Shown here one piece after another: positions 34,702-43,308 of a stretch of DNA of 64,000 nucleotides (position 1 is its first letter; every line of letters begins with the position of its first letter). Location: assembly GCA_044341025.1 (NCBI GenBank), contig JBIISM010000003.1, forward strand, positions 124,001 through 188,000, written 5' to 3'. Source of the stretch: JABMMZ01 sp044341025. GTDB taxonomy: Bacteria > Bacteroidota > Bacteroidia > NS11-12g > UBA955. The translations under genes were made by a program, and so were the position numbers. The notes beneath the pieces are model-generated. The model was not told the DNA's origin and searched no databases. It saw only the letters and a program-made list of their open reading frames with translations.

Positions 34702-36711
34702 CTATTCTCCAATCATTTTTAGAAATTCTTCCTCATCCAAAATAGGAATATTCAATTGTTTTGCTTTTTCCAATTTTGCCGGACCCATATTTTCTCCTGC
34801 CACCACATAAGATGTTTTTGCACTAATACTGCCTGCATTTTTACCTCCATGGCTCTCCACCAATTCTTTTATTTCATCGCGGCTAAAGCGCGTAAATACC
34901 CCTGAAATAACAATGTTTTTGCCAGAAAATACATCCGATAATTTCTCTTTCTCTACTTCCATATTCTCCAATTGCAAACCGGCTTCCTTAAGGCGTTGCA
35001 TCAATGTTCTATTCTTTTCTTCAGCAAAAAATTCAATAATTGAAACAGCAATTCTTTCGCCTATTTCGTCAACCAACATAAGCTCATCGTATGTTGCAGA
35101 CATTAAACTTTCTATGGTTTTAAACTTAGCTGCTAATTTTTTAGCAACAGTCTCTCCCACATAACGTATGCCCAAACCGAATAAAACCCTTTGGTAAGGA
35201 ATGGTTTTAGAGGCTTCCACGCCCTCAATTAAATTTCTGGCCGATTTATCTGCCATGCGGTCCAAATTCAAAATGTCTTCGTATTTCAAATCATACAAAT
35301 CGCCAATATTTTTCAATAAACCATTCTCGTATAATAGCCCAACCGTTTCATCACCCAAACCATTAATGTCCAAGGCTTTTCTGTGAATAAAATGCTGAAT
35401 TTTACCTATCACTTGAGGCGGACACAATGCTTCATTGGGGCAATAATGCTGTGCTTCTCCTTCTTTTCTAACTATTGGGGTATGACACTCCGGACATTCT
35501 GTAATGTAGGGGTGAACAATGGTGTTATCTGCACGCTTACTCAATTCAACACCCGTTATTTTTGGAATAATTTCTCCTCCTTTTTCTACATATACATAAT
35601 CACCTACCCTTACATCCAAACGCTCTATTTCATTGGCGTTGTGCAAAGAGGCACGCTTAACGGTTGTGCCCAATAAAAACACAGGTTCCAAATTCGCAAC
35701 GGGCGTTATAGCTCCTGTTCTACCAACTTGGTAATCGATACTCAATAACTTAGTACAAGCAGCTTCTGTTTTAAACTTATAAGAAATTGCCCAACGCGGC
35801 GATTTGGCTGTAAATCCCAACTCTTCTCTTTGGTGGTAGTCGTTTATTTTTATCACCACACCATCAATGTCATAACTTAATTTTTTTTTCTCTTCTTCCC
35901 AATATTGAATGAATTTAAATACGTCATCAATATTGCCACAAAGTCTTGCATGTTCACTGGTGCGCAAACCCCAAGTTTGCATTTTAGTCAAACTGTCGAA
36001 ATGCGTTTTTATGGTTTCATTTTTCTCAATAAGCTGGTACAAATAAATATCTAATGGGCGCTTGGCCACTTCAGCACTATCTTGTAATTTAAGGGTGCCA
36101 GAGGCCACATTTCTTGGGTTTGCATATAAGGCCTCTCCAGCTTCTTCGCGCTCCATATTCATGCGATCAAATGCCGGTCTATGCATAAATACCTCTCCAC
36201 GCACTTCCATCTTTTCAGGAAAACTGCCACCCAATTGCGTGCGCAAGGCTTTTATGGTTCTAACATTGTCTGTAACCACGTCGCCTTTTGACCCATCCCC
36301 TCTTGTAACTGCGCGCAACATTTTTCCGTTCTCATAGTGTATGCTGATAGACAATCCATCAAATTTCAACTCACATACATACTGGTAATCGTTGTGCCCC
36401 AATTGTTTGATAATTCGCTTATCAAACTCTTGCAACTCTTCTTGGTTGTAAGTGTTGCCAAGACTTAACATCGGATACTCGTGGGTGAAGGTTTCGAAAT
36501 TCTTATTCACCTCACCGCCAACTTTTTTACTAGGTGAATCTGGGTCTTCAAATTGAGGATAGTCCTTCTCTAAAGCTTGTAAGTCTTCTAAAAGTTTATC
36601 GAATTCATAGTCACTGATACTTGGCTGAGCCAATACATAATATTTGTAATTGTGCTCGCTCAGATTTTTTCTCAGCAATTCAATTTTTTCTTTAATTTCT
36701 TCTAAGCCCAT
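34702..36711 (-). CDS. ligA: NAD-dependent DNA ligase
   Basis: 669 residues, full length. It seals nicks during replication and repair. The adenylation domain carries the active-site Lys in KFDGLSI (about 116-122), preceded by the NAD-binding Ia domain (HNYKYYVLAQPSISDYEFDK). OB fold and zinc finger follow (ECPECHTP and YCPNEALCP, four Cys). The helix-hairpin-helix region and C-terminal BRCT domain (about 590-665; FSGKNIVISGVFTRFSRDEI) complete the enzyme. Confidence 0.97.
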   Translation of the reverse strand: MGLEEIKEKIELLRKNLSEHNYKYYVLAQPSISDYEFDKLLEDLQALEKDYPQFEDPDSPSKKVGGEVNKNFETFTHEYPMLSLGNTYNQEELQEFDKRIIKQLGHNDYQYVCELKFDGLSISIHYENGKMLRAVTRGDGSKGDVVTDNVRTIKALRTQLGGSFPEKMEVRGEVFMHRPAFDRMNMEREEAGEALYANPRNVASGTLKLQDSAEVAKRPLDIYLYQLIEKNETIKTHFDSLTKMQTWGLRTSEHARLCGNIDDVFKFIQYWEEEKKKLSYDIDGVVIKINDYHQREELGFTAKSPRWAISYKFKTEAACTKLLSIDYQVGRTGAITPVANLEPVFLLGTTVKRASLHNANEIERLDVRVGDYVYVEKGGEIIPKITGVELSKRADNTIVHPYITECPECHTPIVRKEGEAQHYCPNEALCPPQVIGKIQHFIHRKALDINGLGDETVGLLYENGLLKNIGDLYDLKYEDILNLDRMADKSARNLIEGVEASKTIPYQRVLFGLGIRYVGETVAKKLAAKFKTIESLMSATYDELMLVDEIGERIAVSIIEFFAEEKNRTLMQRLKEAGLQLENMEVEKEKLSDVFSGKNIVISGVFTRFSRDEIKELVESHGGKNAGSISAKTSYVVAGENMGPAKLEKAKQLNIPILDEEEFLKMIGE

Positions 36712-36721
36712 AGTGTGGTTT

Positions 36722-36729
36722 CAAAAATA
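36722..36729 (-). promoter_or_regulatory. TAnnTTTG -7 box for ligA
   Basis: Minus strand TATTTTTG ending 10 nt before the ATG. A TTG 23 nt further upstream is a possible -33 element. Confidence 0.5.
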
Positions 36730-36789
36730 AGATTATTATTACATTATTTAAACAAAACACTTAATTTCGAACACCTAATATTAGCAAGA

Positions 36790-37446
36790 ATGCCAAGTTG
36801 GAAAAGCCTATTTATTGAAGAACAAGCAAAAGACTATTTTATTAAATTAAATGCTTTTCTAGCTTCTGAAATTGCTGCTGGCAAAACCATATTTCCACCT
36901 GAAGACAAGCGCTATTCTGCTTTTGATTTATGCCCTTTTGAACAGGTTAAAGTCGTTGTTATTGGTCAAGACCCTTACCACGATTTTTCACAGGCACATG
37001 GACTGAGTTTCAGTGTGCCACAAGGTGTTGACATACCACCTTCTTTGCGCAATATTTTTAAAGAACTAAAAGCAGATTTAAATTGCCAAATACCTAGTCA
37101 TGGAAATTTAGAACAATGGGCACAACAAGGTGTTTTACTCTTGAATGCATGCTTAAGTGTTGAAGCCCACAAGGCAGGCAGCCACCGAAATAAAGGCTGG
37201 GAAATATTTACCGATCAAATGATTAAATCTTTAAATGAAAATAAAGAGAATTTGGTCTTTTTGCTTTGGGGAAATTATGCCAGAAGTAAAAAACATTTAA
37301 TTGGAAACCAACACCTTGTTCTTGAAGCTGCACATCCTTCTCCGCTCTCAGCCTATAAGGGTTTTTTCAACTGCAAACACTTTTCAAAAACCAATGAATT
37401 TTTAGCCAAGCACGGCCTTCAAAAAATAGATTGGCAAATACGTTAA
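36790..37446 (+). CDS. ung: Uracil-DNA glycosylase, family 1
   Basis: 218 residues from ATG 36790; the frame is open upstream to 36715 but MPSWKSLFIEEQ is the natural start. It removes uracil from DNA. Catalytic motif VIGQDPYHDFSQAHGLSFS (Asp in GQDPYH, about 60-66), LLLNACLSV, LLWGNYARSK and the second catalytic motif HPSPLSAYKGF with His near residue 183. Divergent from ligA, forming a small DNA-repair pair. Confidence 0.96.
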   Translation: MPSWKSLFIEEQAKDYFIKLNAFLASEIAAGKTIFPPEDKRYSAFDLCPFEQVKVVVIGQDPYHDFSQAHGLSFSVPQGVDIPPSLRNIFKELKADLNCQIPSHGNLEQWAQQGVLLLNACLSVEAHKAGSHRNKGWEIFTDQMIKSLNENKENLVFLLWGNYARSKKHLIGNQHLVLEAAHPSPLSAYKGFFNCKHFSKTNEFLAKHGLQKIDWQIR

Positions 37447-37533
37447 TCTTCTAGTGTCCGATAAAGTGCAATTTTAATGTCTTTTGTGCAGAATCTCTGT
37501 GCTTTAACTTGAAGTATTGTGAAGTAAAAAAGT

Positions 37534-37541
37534 TAATTTTG
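37534..37541 (+). promoter_or_regulatory. TAnnTTTG -7 box for the ftsE-like gene
   Basis: TAATTTTG ending 20 nt before the ATG; a TTG at 37509-37511 gives a 22-nt spacer and could be the -33 element. Confidence 0.55.
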
Positions 37542-37561
37542 CCCAACTCAAAGCAGATATT

Positions 37562-38269
37562 ATGCAAGAACAAGCCGTTATTCATTTACAAGAAGCTGAT
37601 ATTTTTCAAGAGAAGAATTTGGTGCTACACCAAGTCAATTTGGATATCCGCAAAGGTGAATTCGCCTACCTTATTGGAAAAACTGGTAGTGGAAAAAGTT
37701 CTTTATTAAAGACCTTGCACGGCGAACTAAAACTTGAATTAGGCAGTGGCAGTGTGGCTGGTTTCGATTTAATTAAGTTAAAGCGCAGACAAGTGGCCAA
37801 ACTTAGACGCCGCTTGGGCATTATCTTCCAAGATTTTCAATTGCTTACCGACCGAAATGCCAAAGACAATCTTTTATTTGTTTTGCGCGCTACAGGTTGG
37901 AAAAACAAAATGGAAATGTTCAAACGTGTAAGTGAAGTTTTGCAGATTGTTGGTCTTGAAACCAAAGACTATAAAATGCCTCACCAATTAAGTGGTGGCG
38001 AACAACAGCGTTTGGTCATTGCACGTGCTTTGTTGAACAAACCTGAAATCATCTTGGCCGATGAACCAACTGGAAATCTTGACCCAGATATTTCAAACGA
38101 CATCACCAAACTTTTACAACAAATTGCAAAAGACGAGGGAACCGCAGTACTCATGGCAACCCATGAACACCGCTTACTTGAAAAATTCCCAGCCCGCGTG
38201 ATAAAAGTTGAAAACAACAAAGTGCACAACGACCCGGCTTACGAAGGCAATATAGAAGTGCACGAATAA
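37562..38269 (+). CDS. ftsE: FtsE-like ABC transporter ATP-binding protein
   Basis: 235 residues. ATPase of the FtsE class: Walker A LIGKTGSGKSSLL (about 37-49), FQDFQLLTDRNAKDNL after the Q-loop, signature LSGGEQQRLVIARALL, Walker B IILADEPTGNLD and the H-loop MATHEHRLL. With FtsX, FtsE controls septal cell-wall hydrolases. The partner ftsX is not adjacent, which is usual in parts of the Bacteroidota. The symbol rests on sequence type; a lipoprotein-export (LolD-like) role is the main alternative. Confidence 0.82.
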   Translation: MQEQAVIHLQEADIFQEKNLVLHQVNLDIRKGEFAYLIGKTGSGKSSLLKTLHGELKLELGSGSVAGFDLIKLKRRQVAKLRRRLGIIFQDFQLLTDRNAKDNLLFVLRATGWKNKMEMFKRVSEVLQIVGLETKDYKMPHQLSGGEQQRLVIARALLNKPEIILADEPTGNLDPDISNDITKLLQQIAKDEGTAVLMATHEHRLLEKFPARVIKVENNKVHNDPAYEGNIEVHE

Positions 38270-38638
38270 AAATCATTTCTTTTAAAGTAGAAATAAGGTT
38301 TAAAAACAAAAAACCATTTGTCATATTTTCAAATTAAATGTAGATAGTTCAAAAAAACGCGTATTTTTGTTTGGAAGGAAGAATAAAAACGCTTGTTTAC
38401 TTCTATACTTCGCAGCCGCTAAAAAACTAGGCACTTTAATCTTAAAAACAACTATGAAAAAAAACAGACCAAACACATTTTTAAATCCAAATTTCTAATT
38501 TGAAGCAACTTTGGTATCAAACCATTGAAATGCGCGAACATCTATTTTATAGGTCTTTTCCTATCTCTTACACAAAGAGTCGGGCAGTATTAACTGCACT
38601 TAAATTTTAGTTCCAATTTTTAAAAAATCAATTATTTT
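38270..38638. other. Intergenic region with promoter box and long untranslated leader
   Basis: This 369-bp gap holds a TATTTTTG box on the plus strand (38362-38369), about 270 nt upstream of the small secreted protein gene. Within the leader there is a 14-codon reading frame (38454-38498; MKKNRPNTFLNPNF) and a small hairpin GCAGT-ATTA-ACTGC near 38584-38600. I see no recognisable RNA family. The short reading frame may be chance. Confidence 0.4.
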
Positions 38639-38878
38639 ATGAAAAATTTAGTTTTCAAAACGTTTCTTTTATTGGCTTTTGTAATGGTGTCTTTTATTGG
38701 TAAAGCACAGAATTATCTCAATTTTACCATTACAAATAACAGCACAGCTTGTTCTGGAAGTGGTTGTGTTGGCACAGGTATTACAGCAAACAGCACTATG
38801 CCTGGTCCAGTCGGCCCTCCACCTGGTGGGTGTGGCTTTTTAGGTTTTCTTTATACCTTAACAATTAATTTATATTAA
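38639..38878 (+). CDS. Small secreted Gly/Pro/Cys-containing protein
   Basis: 79 residues. A signal peptide (KTFLLLAFVMVSFIGKAQ) gives a mature form of about 56 residues. It has three Cys (ACSGSGCV and GGCG) and a Gly/Pro-rich stretch PGPVGPPPGGC, and ends in the hydrophobic FLGFLYTLTINLY. The opening FTITNNSTACSG resembles the start of Bacteroidota surface proteins of the 'xxITNNTxC' kind, but it stops early. It has its own terminator and a long leader. Function unknown; a truncated paralogous surface protein is a possible alternative. Confidence 0.65.
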   Translation: MKNLVFKTFLLLAFVMVSFIGKAQNYLNFTITNNSTACSGSGCVGTGITANSTMPGPVGPPPGGCGFLGFLYTLTINLY

Positions 38879-38886
38879 TCCTAAAC

Positions 38887-38940
38887 AAAATACACTTAAA
38901 GAACTTTATTGTAAAAATAGAATTCTTTGAGTGTATTTTT
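38887..38940 (+). terminator. Terminator-like hairpin after the small secreted protein gene
   Basis: A 17-bp stem, 38887-38903 with 38923-38939, one G-T wobble and a 19-nt loop, followed by T-rich sequence. It separates the small gene from the large T9SS gene. Confidence 0.75.
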
Positions 38941-38972
38941 GATTTGATTTTATTAGACAAAAAAATACCTGA

Positions 38973-41900
38973 GTGCGAAAGTTTTACATTTTTCTGATTT
39001 TTGTTTTCTTCCTAGCTGACGCTCGGGGGCAAAACTTCAAATGGTTAAAATCTTTTGGGACAAAAAATTCAGGAGAATCTATTGTTGCATCGTTAATTAC
39101 TTCAAATAATGAATCTGTATTTCTATTAAAAATTTCCGCAAGCATTTCTAATACTAATTCTGATACAATCGAATTTGATACTTTTAAATTTATCATTCCT
39201 CCGGGCATCGATGCAATTAGAAGTTTTTTAGTGAAAGTAGACACTGACGGAAAGGTAATTAAAGCGGTCTTACTTGGAAAATTTGGTGTCGAATCAATGT
39301 GTAAAGACCACAATGATAATTTCTATATAGTTGGTAATTTTAATATAATAGATACAAATCCAATCTCTATTCTTGGAAAATCAACAAACTTGGTTCCTAA
39401 AAATGGAAACTATTTGTATTTCAAAATAGATAGTAATCTCAACTTGTTATGGCATAAACAAATTGGCAATCTTTACACCAATGTACTTTATGTCCAAAAT
39501 ATTCAATTTTTAAATAAAAGTATTTATTTTCTTGCCAGATCAAAAGGCAAAACTGTTGTGGGTGATAGCACTTATAATCTTGATGCAAATTCATATTCAT
39601 CAATTTATGGAGAAATAAATTTAAGCAATGGAAGTGTTGTTTGGTCTAATTGTTTATTCAAAAACAATTCTCCAGGGACAGCTGAAGTTATATTCCAAGG
39701 TATTACTCGAATAAATGGTAATTTATTTATTTCAGGATTTAATAATTCGGGGAACAATTTTACTATTGCCTCAGATATTTTTTATAATCAAACACCTTTT
39801 ATCATAAAGACAGATTCTGTAGGAAAATATAAAGGGATGTTTACTCTAAATAACAACAGACCTGTTTCATTTACAAATGTTGTTACAGATGGTAAAAATT
39901 TGTTTTTCGGAGGTAGTTTTTCTGATAGCCTTACTTTTAAGCAAAAAGTTAAAATTGTACCATATTTCCCATCGGGATCAGCGAAGAAAGAAATGTTTGT
40001 AGCATCAATTAGTTCTTCATTTGAACCTATATGGTTTTTCCATCCTGAAGTTAAGGATTTTAGCGCAAAAAATGGTGGAGAAATGGATTACCTATTATGT
40101 ACAGAGAATTTTCTTTATGTGAGTGGTATATTAAGTGCTCGTGTAAGTATAAATGGAGATATTCTTAATCCCTATTCTCTTTCAAAGTATGATTTGATAA
40201 TAATGAAAATGGATGTAATTGGAAATGTTCTTTGGGCAAAAAATAGTGTGTCTTATGGTATCACAAAATTTATAGATGCAAAGAACGAATCATTGGTTCA
40301 TTTTAGCGGTTTTTATAGAGATTCAATCCGATTTGATAAGTTCAAAGTAATTTCTAAAGGTCAAGCCGACGCCTTCATCACCAAACTCTCCGACAACGCC
40401 ATTATCCGTGGTCAGGTAAAGGCTGGTCCTTATTGTGCTGGCGATACCTTGCGCATTCCTTACCGCAAGATAGGCGATTATGACACCTCCAATGTCTTTA
40501 TCGCTGAACTCAGTGATGCCGATGGTAACTTTACAGGTGCGCACCGTCAACTTGGTAGACTAAAGTCCAATAAAGATAGCGTGATTATTGCACGTTTGCC
40601 TTTGTTTCAGGTCGGCTCTTCTGAAAAGTACAGAATTCGAATATTAAGTACCGCCCCTGCTGTGCAAAGCTATTATAAGGTCGATACGCTGAGGCTTTTG
40701 ATCTACTCTAAAGACAAGGCCTTTGCTGGCAATGATACCACAATCTGCAATGGCGATTCGGTAAACCTTCAAACCTATGGCGGTACCAAATGGAGCTGGA
40801 TCCCTAGCTATAAATTAAAAGACAGCACTGCCCGCAAGACGCCTGCTTGGCCCGATAAAACCACGCGTTATAAAATTATTATTGCCGATAGCAGTGGCTG
40901 TGGTATGGCCGATACCGCTTTTAAAACCATAGTGGTGCGCAAGCTTCCAAGCATACAATTTCACACACCCAAAGACACAGGTGTTTGCATTGGAGGCCGC
41001 ATGCCTTTAATTGCTTCTTTCCATGGTGGCGATTCTTTAGGTTACTCTTGGCAATGGGCCATTATTGACGGCTTAGGCAATTATAGTTTTCCGCGCTCAG
41101 GTTCTGGTAAACTAGCCGATACACTGCTTTACACCATGCCTGTGAATGAATTGGATTCTATGCGTTTTGTGTTGTACCTCAACGATGGCTGTACACCCAA
41201 AACTGCCTTTTACAATTATACCCTAAAAGTTAAAAAGCAAAAGTCAAGGGCTAAGTTTAATGGCTTAGACACATTGGTATGCCCTGGTAAAGCCATTGGT
41301 ATAGTGGCTGGTTTTGATGCGGGCGATTACAGTTTGTATTCTTGGACTTGGCAAGAACAAAACCTCTCAGGCTCTTGGAACAACAGACGCTTTGGAAGCA
41401 ATAAAGGTGCTGATACCTTTATGTACACCTTAAGTCCTTTGTGGCAAGGAAAGAAAAAACTGCGTGTGTTGCTTAAAGACCAATGCACCGGTCTGAGCGA
41501 TACTGCTGTTTATTCTCTTATTCCAAGAGATACCTTATCGCTAAGTCTTAATAGCAGTGACACCACCCTGTGCCAAGGCAGTCAATATGTGTTTAAAGCA
41601 AAAGCAAAGGGAGGCAATCCAAGTACTTACCAATATCGATGGATCAACACCAATAACCAAGACACCTTAACGCTAACAGACAGTTTGCTTTACAAACCAA
41701 AAACATCAACGGCCCTAATGGTGGAAGTAAGCGATGGCTGCATGCAAAGGTCTATTCAAAAAACCATTCAAGTATATATGTTACCTGCATTGATAACAGA
41801 CATATACAGCCAATCAAAAAAGGCAAAAGACAGCACCTTGTGTTACGGGCAAGTGCTTAAGCTATATGCCCAAAGCAGTGGCGGTATAGGCAGTGGCTAT

Positions 41901-43304
41901 AATTACTTATGGAAATACAATGGGGTAAGCATTGGTCAAAAAGACAGTATGGCATTTACACCTTATCAAAGTGCAGTCCTTGAACTTATAAGCAGCGATG
42001 GCTGCTCGGTAAATGACAGCAGCCGCATAAACATAAATGTATTGCCTAAGCTAGAATCTAATATCAAAACCCAAGACAGTCTTTGCTTGCCAAGTACTTT
42101 GAGTCTAAAAGCTCTGGCTCAAGGAGGCAAAGGAAACTACAGCTACCAATGGCTAAGTTCAAGCAATGTATTGCTAGGAACTAAAGACAGTTTGCAAATC
42201 AGCTACAGTGATAAAACCCAAACTGGTTTACTAGTTTATAGCTTGATTATACAAGATGGCTGTTCCAACAATGACAGCACAAAAATAAACCTCCATTTAT
42301 TGCCCGGTTTGAGTCTTGCTCTAAAGACCCAAGATACTTGTATTAGTTCGTCAACTGTATTGACTGCTTTAGCTTCAGGAGGAAAATCAAATAAGCATCA
42401 AATTACTTGGTTTAAAAATGGGGTGTTTTTAAGCTCAGGACCAAGCAGCAGTTTAAACATTGCAGCACAAAGTGCAAGGTACAGCGCCGTCTTAAACGAT
42501 GGCTGCAGCAAGGCCTCAGACACTGCCAGCATAAGGGTTTACACCAAAGCACAAGTCAGCATAAGAGTGAGCAATCCTTGTTACGGTGATACCAGTGTTT
42601 TAAAAGCAAGACTGCTCAGCAGCAACCCAATATCCAATTACAATTGGTTAATTGACAACACTAACACAAGCACCATTGATAGTGTATTGAAATTTAGGTT
42701 TAACAGTATTGGATTGCACACCATTGTTTTAAAAGCAGGCACAGGCCAATGTGTGGGCAAAGATTCCATCCGTTTTACCATCATTGAAAAACCAAAGGCA
42801 GCCTTTGATTTTACCCATTTGCCTAACACCAACACAGGCATACCTTTCCAGTTTAACGACCGCTCATTGCTAGCCAATTCATGGGCTTGGACCTTTGGAA
42901 CTTACGGGCAAGTAAGCTCCAAAAACCCTAAGTTTACTTTCCCTGACTCAGGTTTTATACGCATCAAATTGCGTGTTGGAAAACAAAACCTTTGCTTTGA
43001 CAGTACAGAACAAAATATTCCAATTTACGAACGGATAGAATTCTATTTTCCTGATGCAATAAGCATTGACGGCAATGGCATAAACGATGCCTTTGGTTTA
43101 AACCCAGGGCAATATCCATTTGTAAAAACCTACCGCTTAAGCATCTTCAACCGCTGGGGTGAAAAGGTATTTGACTCCGATGTTAAAGAAGAAACCTTTA
43201 GCATTTCTAGTGCACTGCAAGGTGTTTACGTTTACAAAGTATTTATCAAAGATATTTATGATGTAACCCATACGCTGGAAGGGACCTTGACGGTGTTGAA
43301 ATGA
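38973..43304 (+). CDS. Giant surface protein with PKD-like repeats and T9SS type B domain
   Basis: 1443 residues from GTG 38973; signal peptide KFYIFLIFVFFLADARGQ. Residues about 20-460 form a beta-propeller-like or SBBP-like region (ending GQADAFITKLSD). Residues about 465-1270 hold tandem immunoglobulin/PKD-like segments of about 80-90 residues (recurring DGC motifs: SDGCMQ, SSDGCS, QDGCSN, NDGCSK). A PKD domain follows (FDFTHLPNTNTGIPFQFNDR), then the C-terminal gliding-motility-type sorting domain (FYFPDAISIDGNGINDAF, LSIFNRWGEKVFDSD, GVYVYKVFIKD). It should be exported by the type IX system and attached to the cell surface. Base composition changes sharply near 40360. It ends 4 bp from mutS. 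Confidence 0.88.
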   Translation: MRKFYIFLIFVFFLADARGQNFKWLKSFGTKNSGESIVASLITSNNESVFLLKISASISNTNSDTIEFDTFKFIIPPGIDAIRSFLVKVDTDGKVIKAVLLGKFGVESMCKDHNDNFYIVGNFNIIDTNPISILGKSTNLVPKNGNYLYFKIDSNLNLLWHKQIGNLYTNVLYVQNIQFLNKSIYFLARSKGKTVVGDSTYNLDANSYSSIYGEINLSNGSVVWSNCLFKNNSPGTAEVIFQGITRINGNLFISGFNNSGNNFTIASDIFYNQTPFIIKTDSVGKYKGMFTLNNNRPVSFTNVVTDGKNLFFGGSFSDSLTFKQKVKIVPYFPSGSAKKEMFVASISSSFEPIWFFHPEVKDFSAKNGGEMDYLLCTENFLYVSGILSARVSINGDILNPYSLSKYDLIIMKMDVIGNVLWAKNSVSYGITKFIDAKNESLVHFSGFYRDSIRFDKFKVISKGQADAFITKLSDNAIIRGQVKAGPYCAGDTLRIPYRKIGDYDTSNVFIAELSDADGNFTGAHRQLGRLKSNKDSVIIARLPLFQVGSSEKYRIRILSTAPAVQSYYKVDTLRLLIYSKDKAFAGNDTTICNGDSVNLQTYGGTKWSWIPSYKLKDSTARKTPAWPDKTTRYKIIIADSSGCGMADTAFKTIVVRKLPSIQFHTPKDTGVCIGGRMPLIASFHGGDSLGYSWQWAIIDGLGNYSFPRSGSGKLADTLLYTMPVNELDSMRFVLYLNDGCTPKTAFYNYTLKVKKQKSRAKFNGLDTLVCPGKAIGIVAGFDAGDYSLYSWTWQEQNLSGSWNNRRFGSNKGADTFMYTLSPLWQGKKKLRVLLKDQCTGLSDTAVYSLIPRDTLSLSLNSSDTTLCQGSQYVFKAKAKGGNPSTYQYRWINTNNQDTLTLTDSLLYKPKTSTALMVEVSDGCMQRSIQKTIQVYMLPALITDIYSQSKKAKDSTLCYGQVLKLYAQSSGGIGSGYNYLWKYNGVSIGQKDSMAFTPYQSAVLELISSDGCSVNDSSRININVLPKLESNIKTQDSLCLPSTLSLKALAQGGKGNYSYQWLSSSNVLLGTKDSLQISYSDKTQTGLLVYSLIIQDGCSNNDSTKINLHLLPGLSLALKTQDTCISSSTVLTALASGGKSNKHQITWFKNGVFLSSGPSSSLNIAAQSARYSAVLNDGCSKASDTASIRVYTKAQVSIRVSNPCYGDTSVLKARLLSSNPISNYNWLIDNTNTSTIDSVLKFRFNSIGLHTIVLKAGTGQCVGKDSIRFTIIEKPKAAFDFTHLPNTNTGIPFQFNDRSLLANSWAWTFGTYGQVSSKNPKFTFPDSGFIRIKLRVGKQNLCFDSTEQNIPIYERIEFYFPDAISIDGNGINDAFGLNPGQYPFVKTYRLSIFNRWGEKVFDSDVKEETFSISSALQGVYVYKVFIKDIYDVTHTLEGTLTVLK

Positions 43305-43308
43305 TTAA

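Noticed and set aside
38454..38498. Regulatory leader peptide ahead of the small secreted protein
   Set aside because: Fourteen codons with no run of a regulatory amino acid and no attenuator structure; not supported as a feature of its own.
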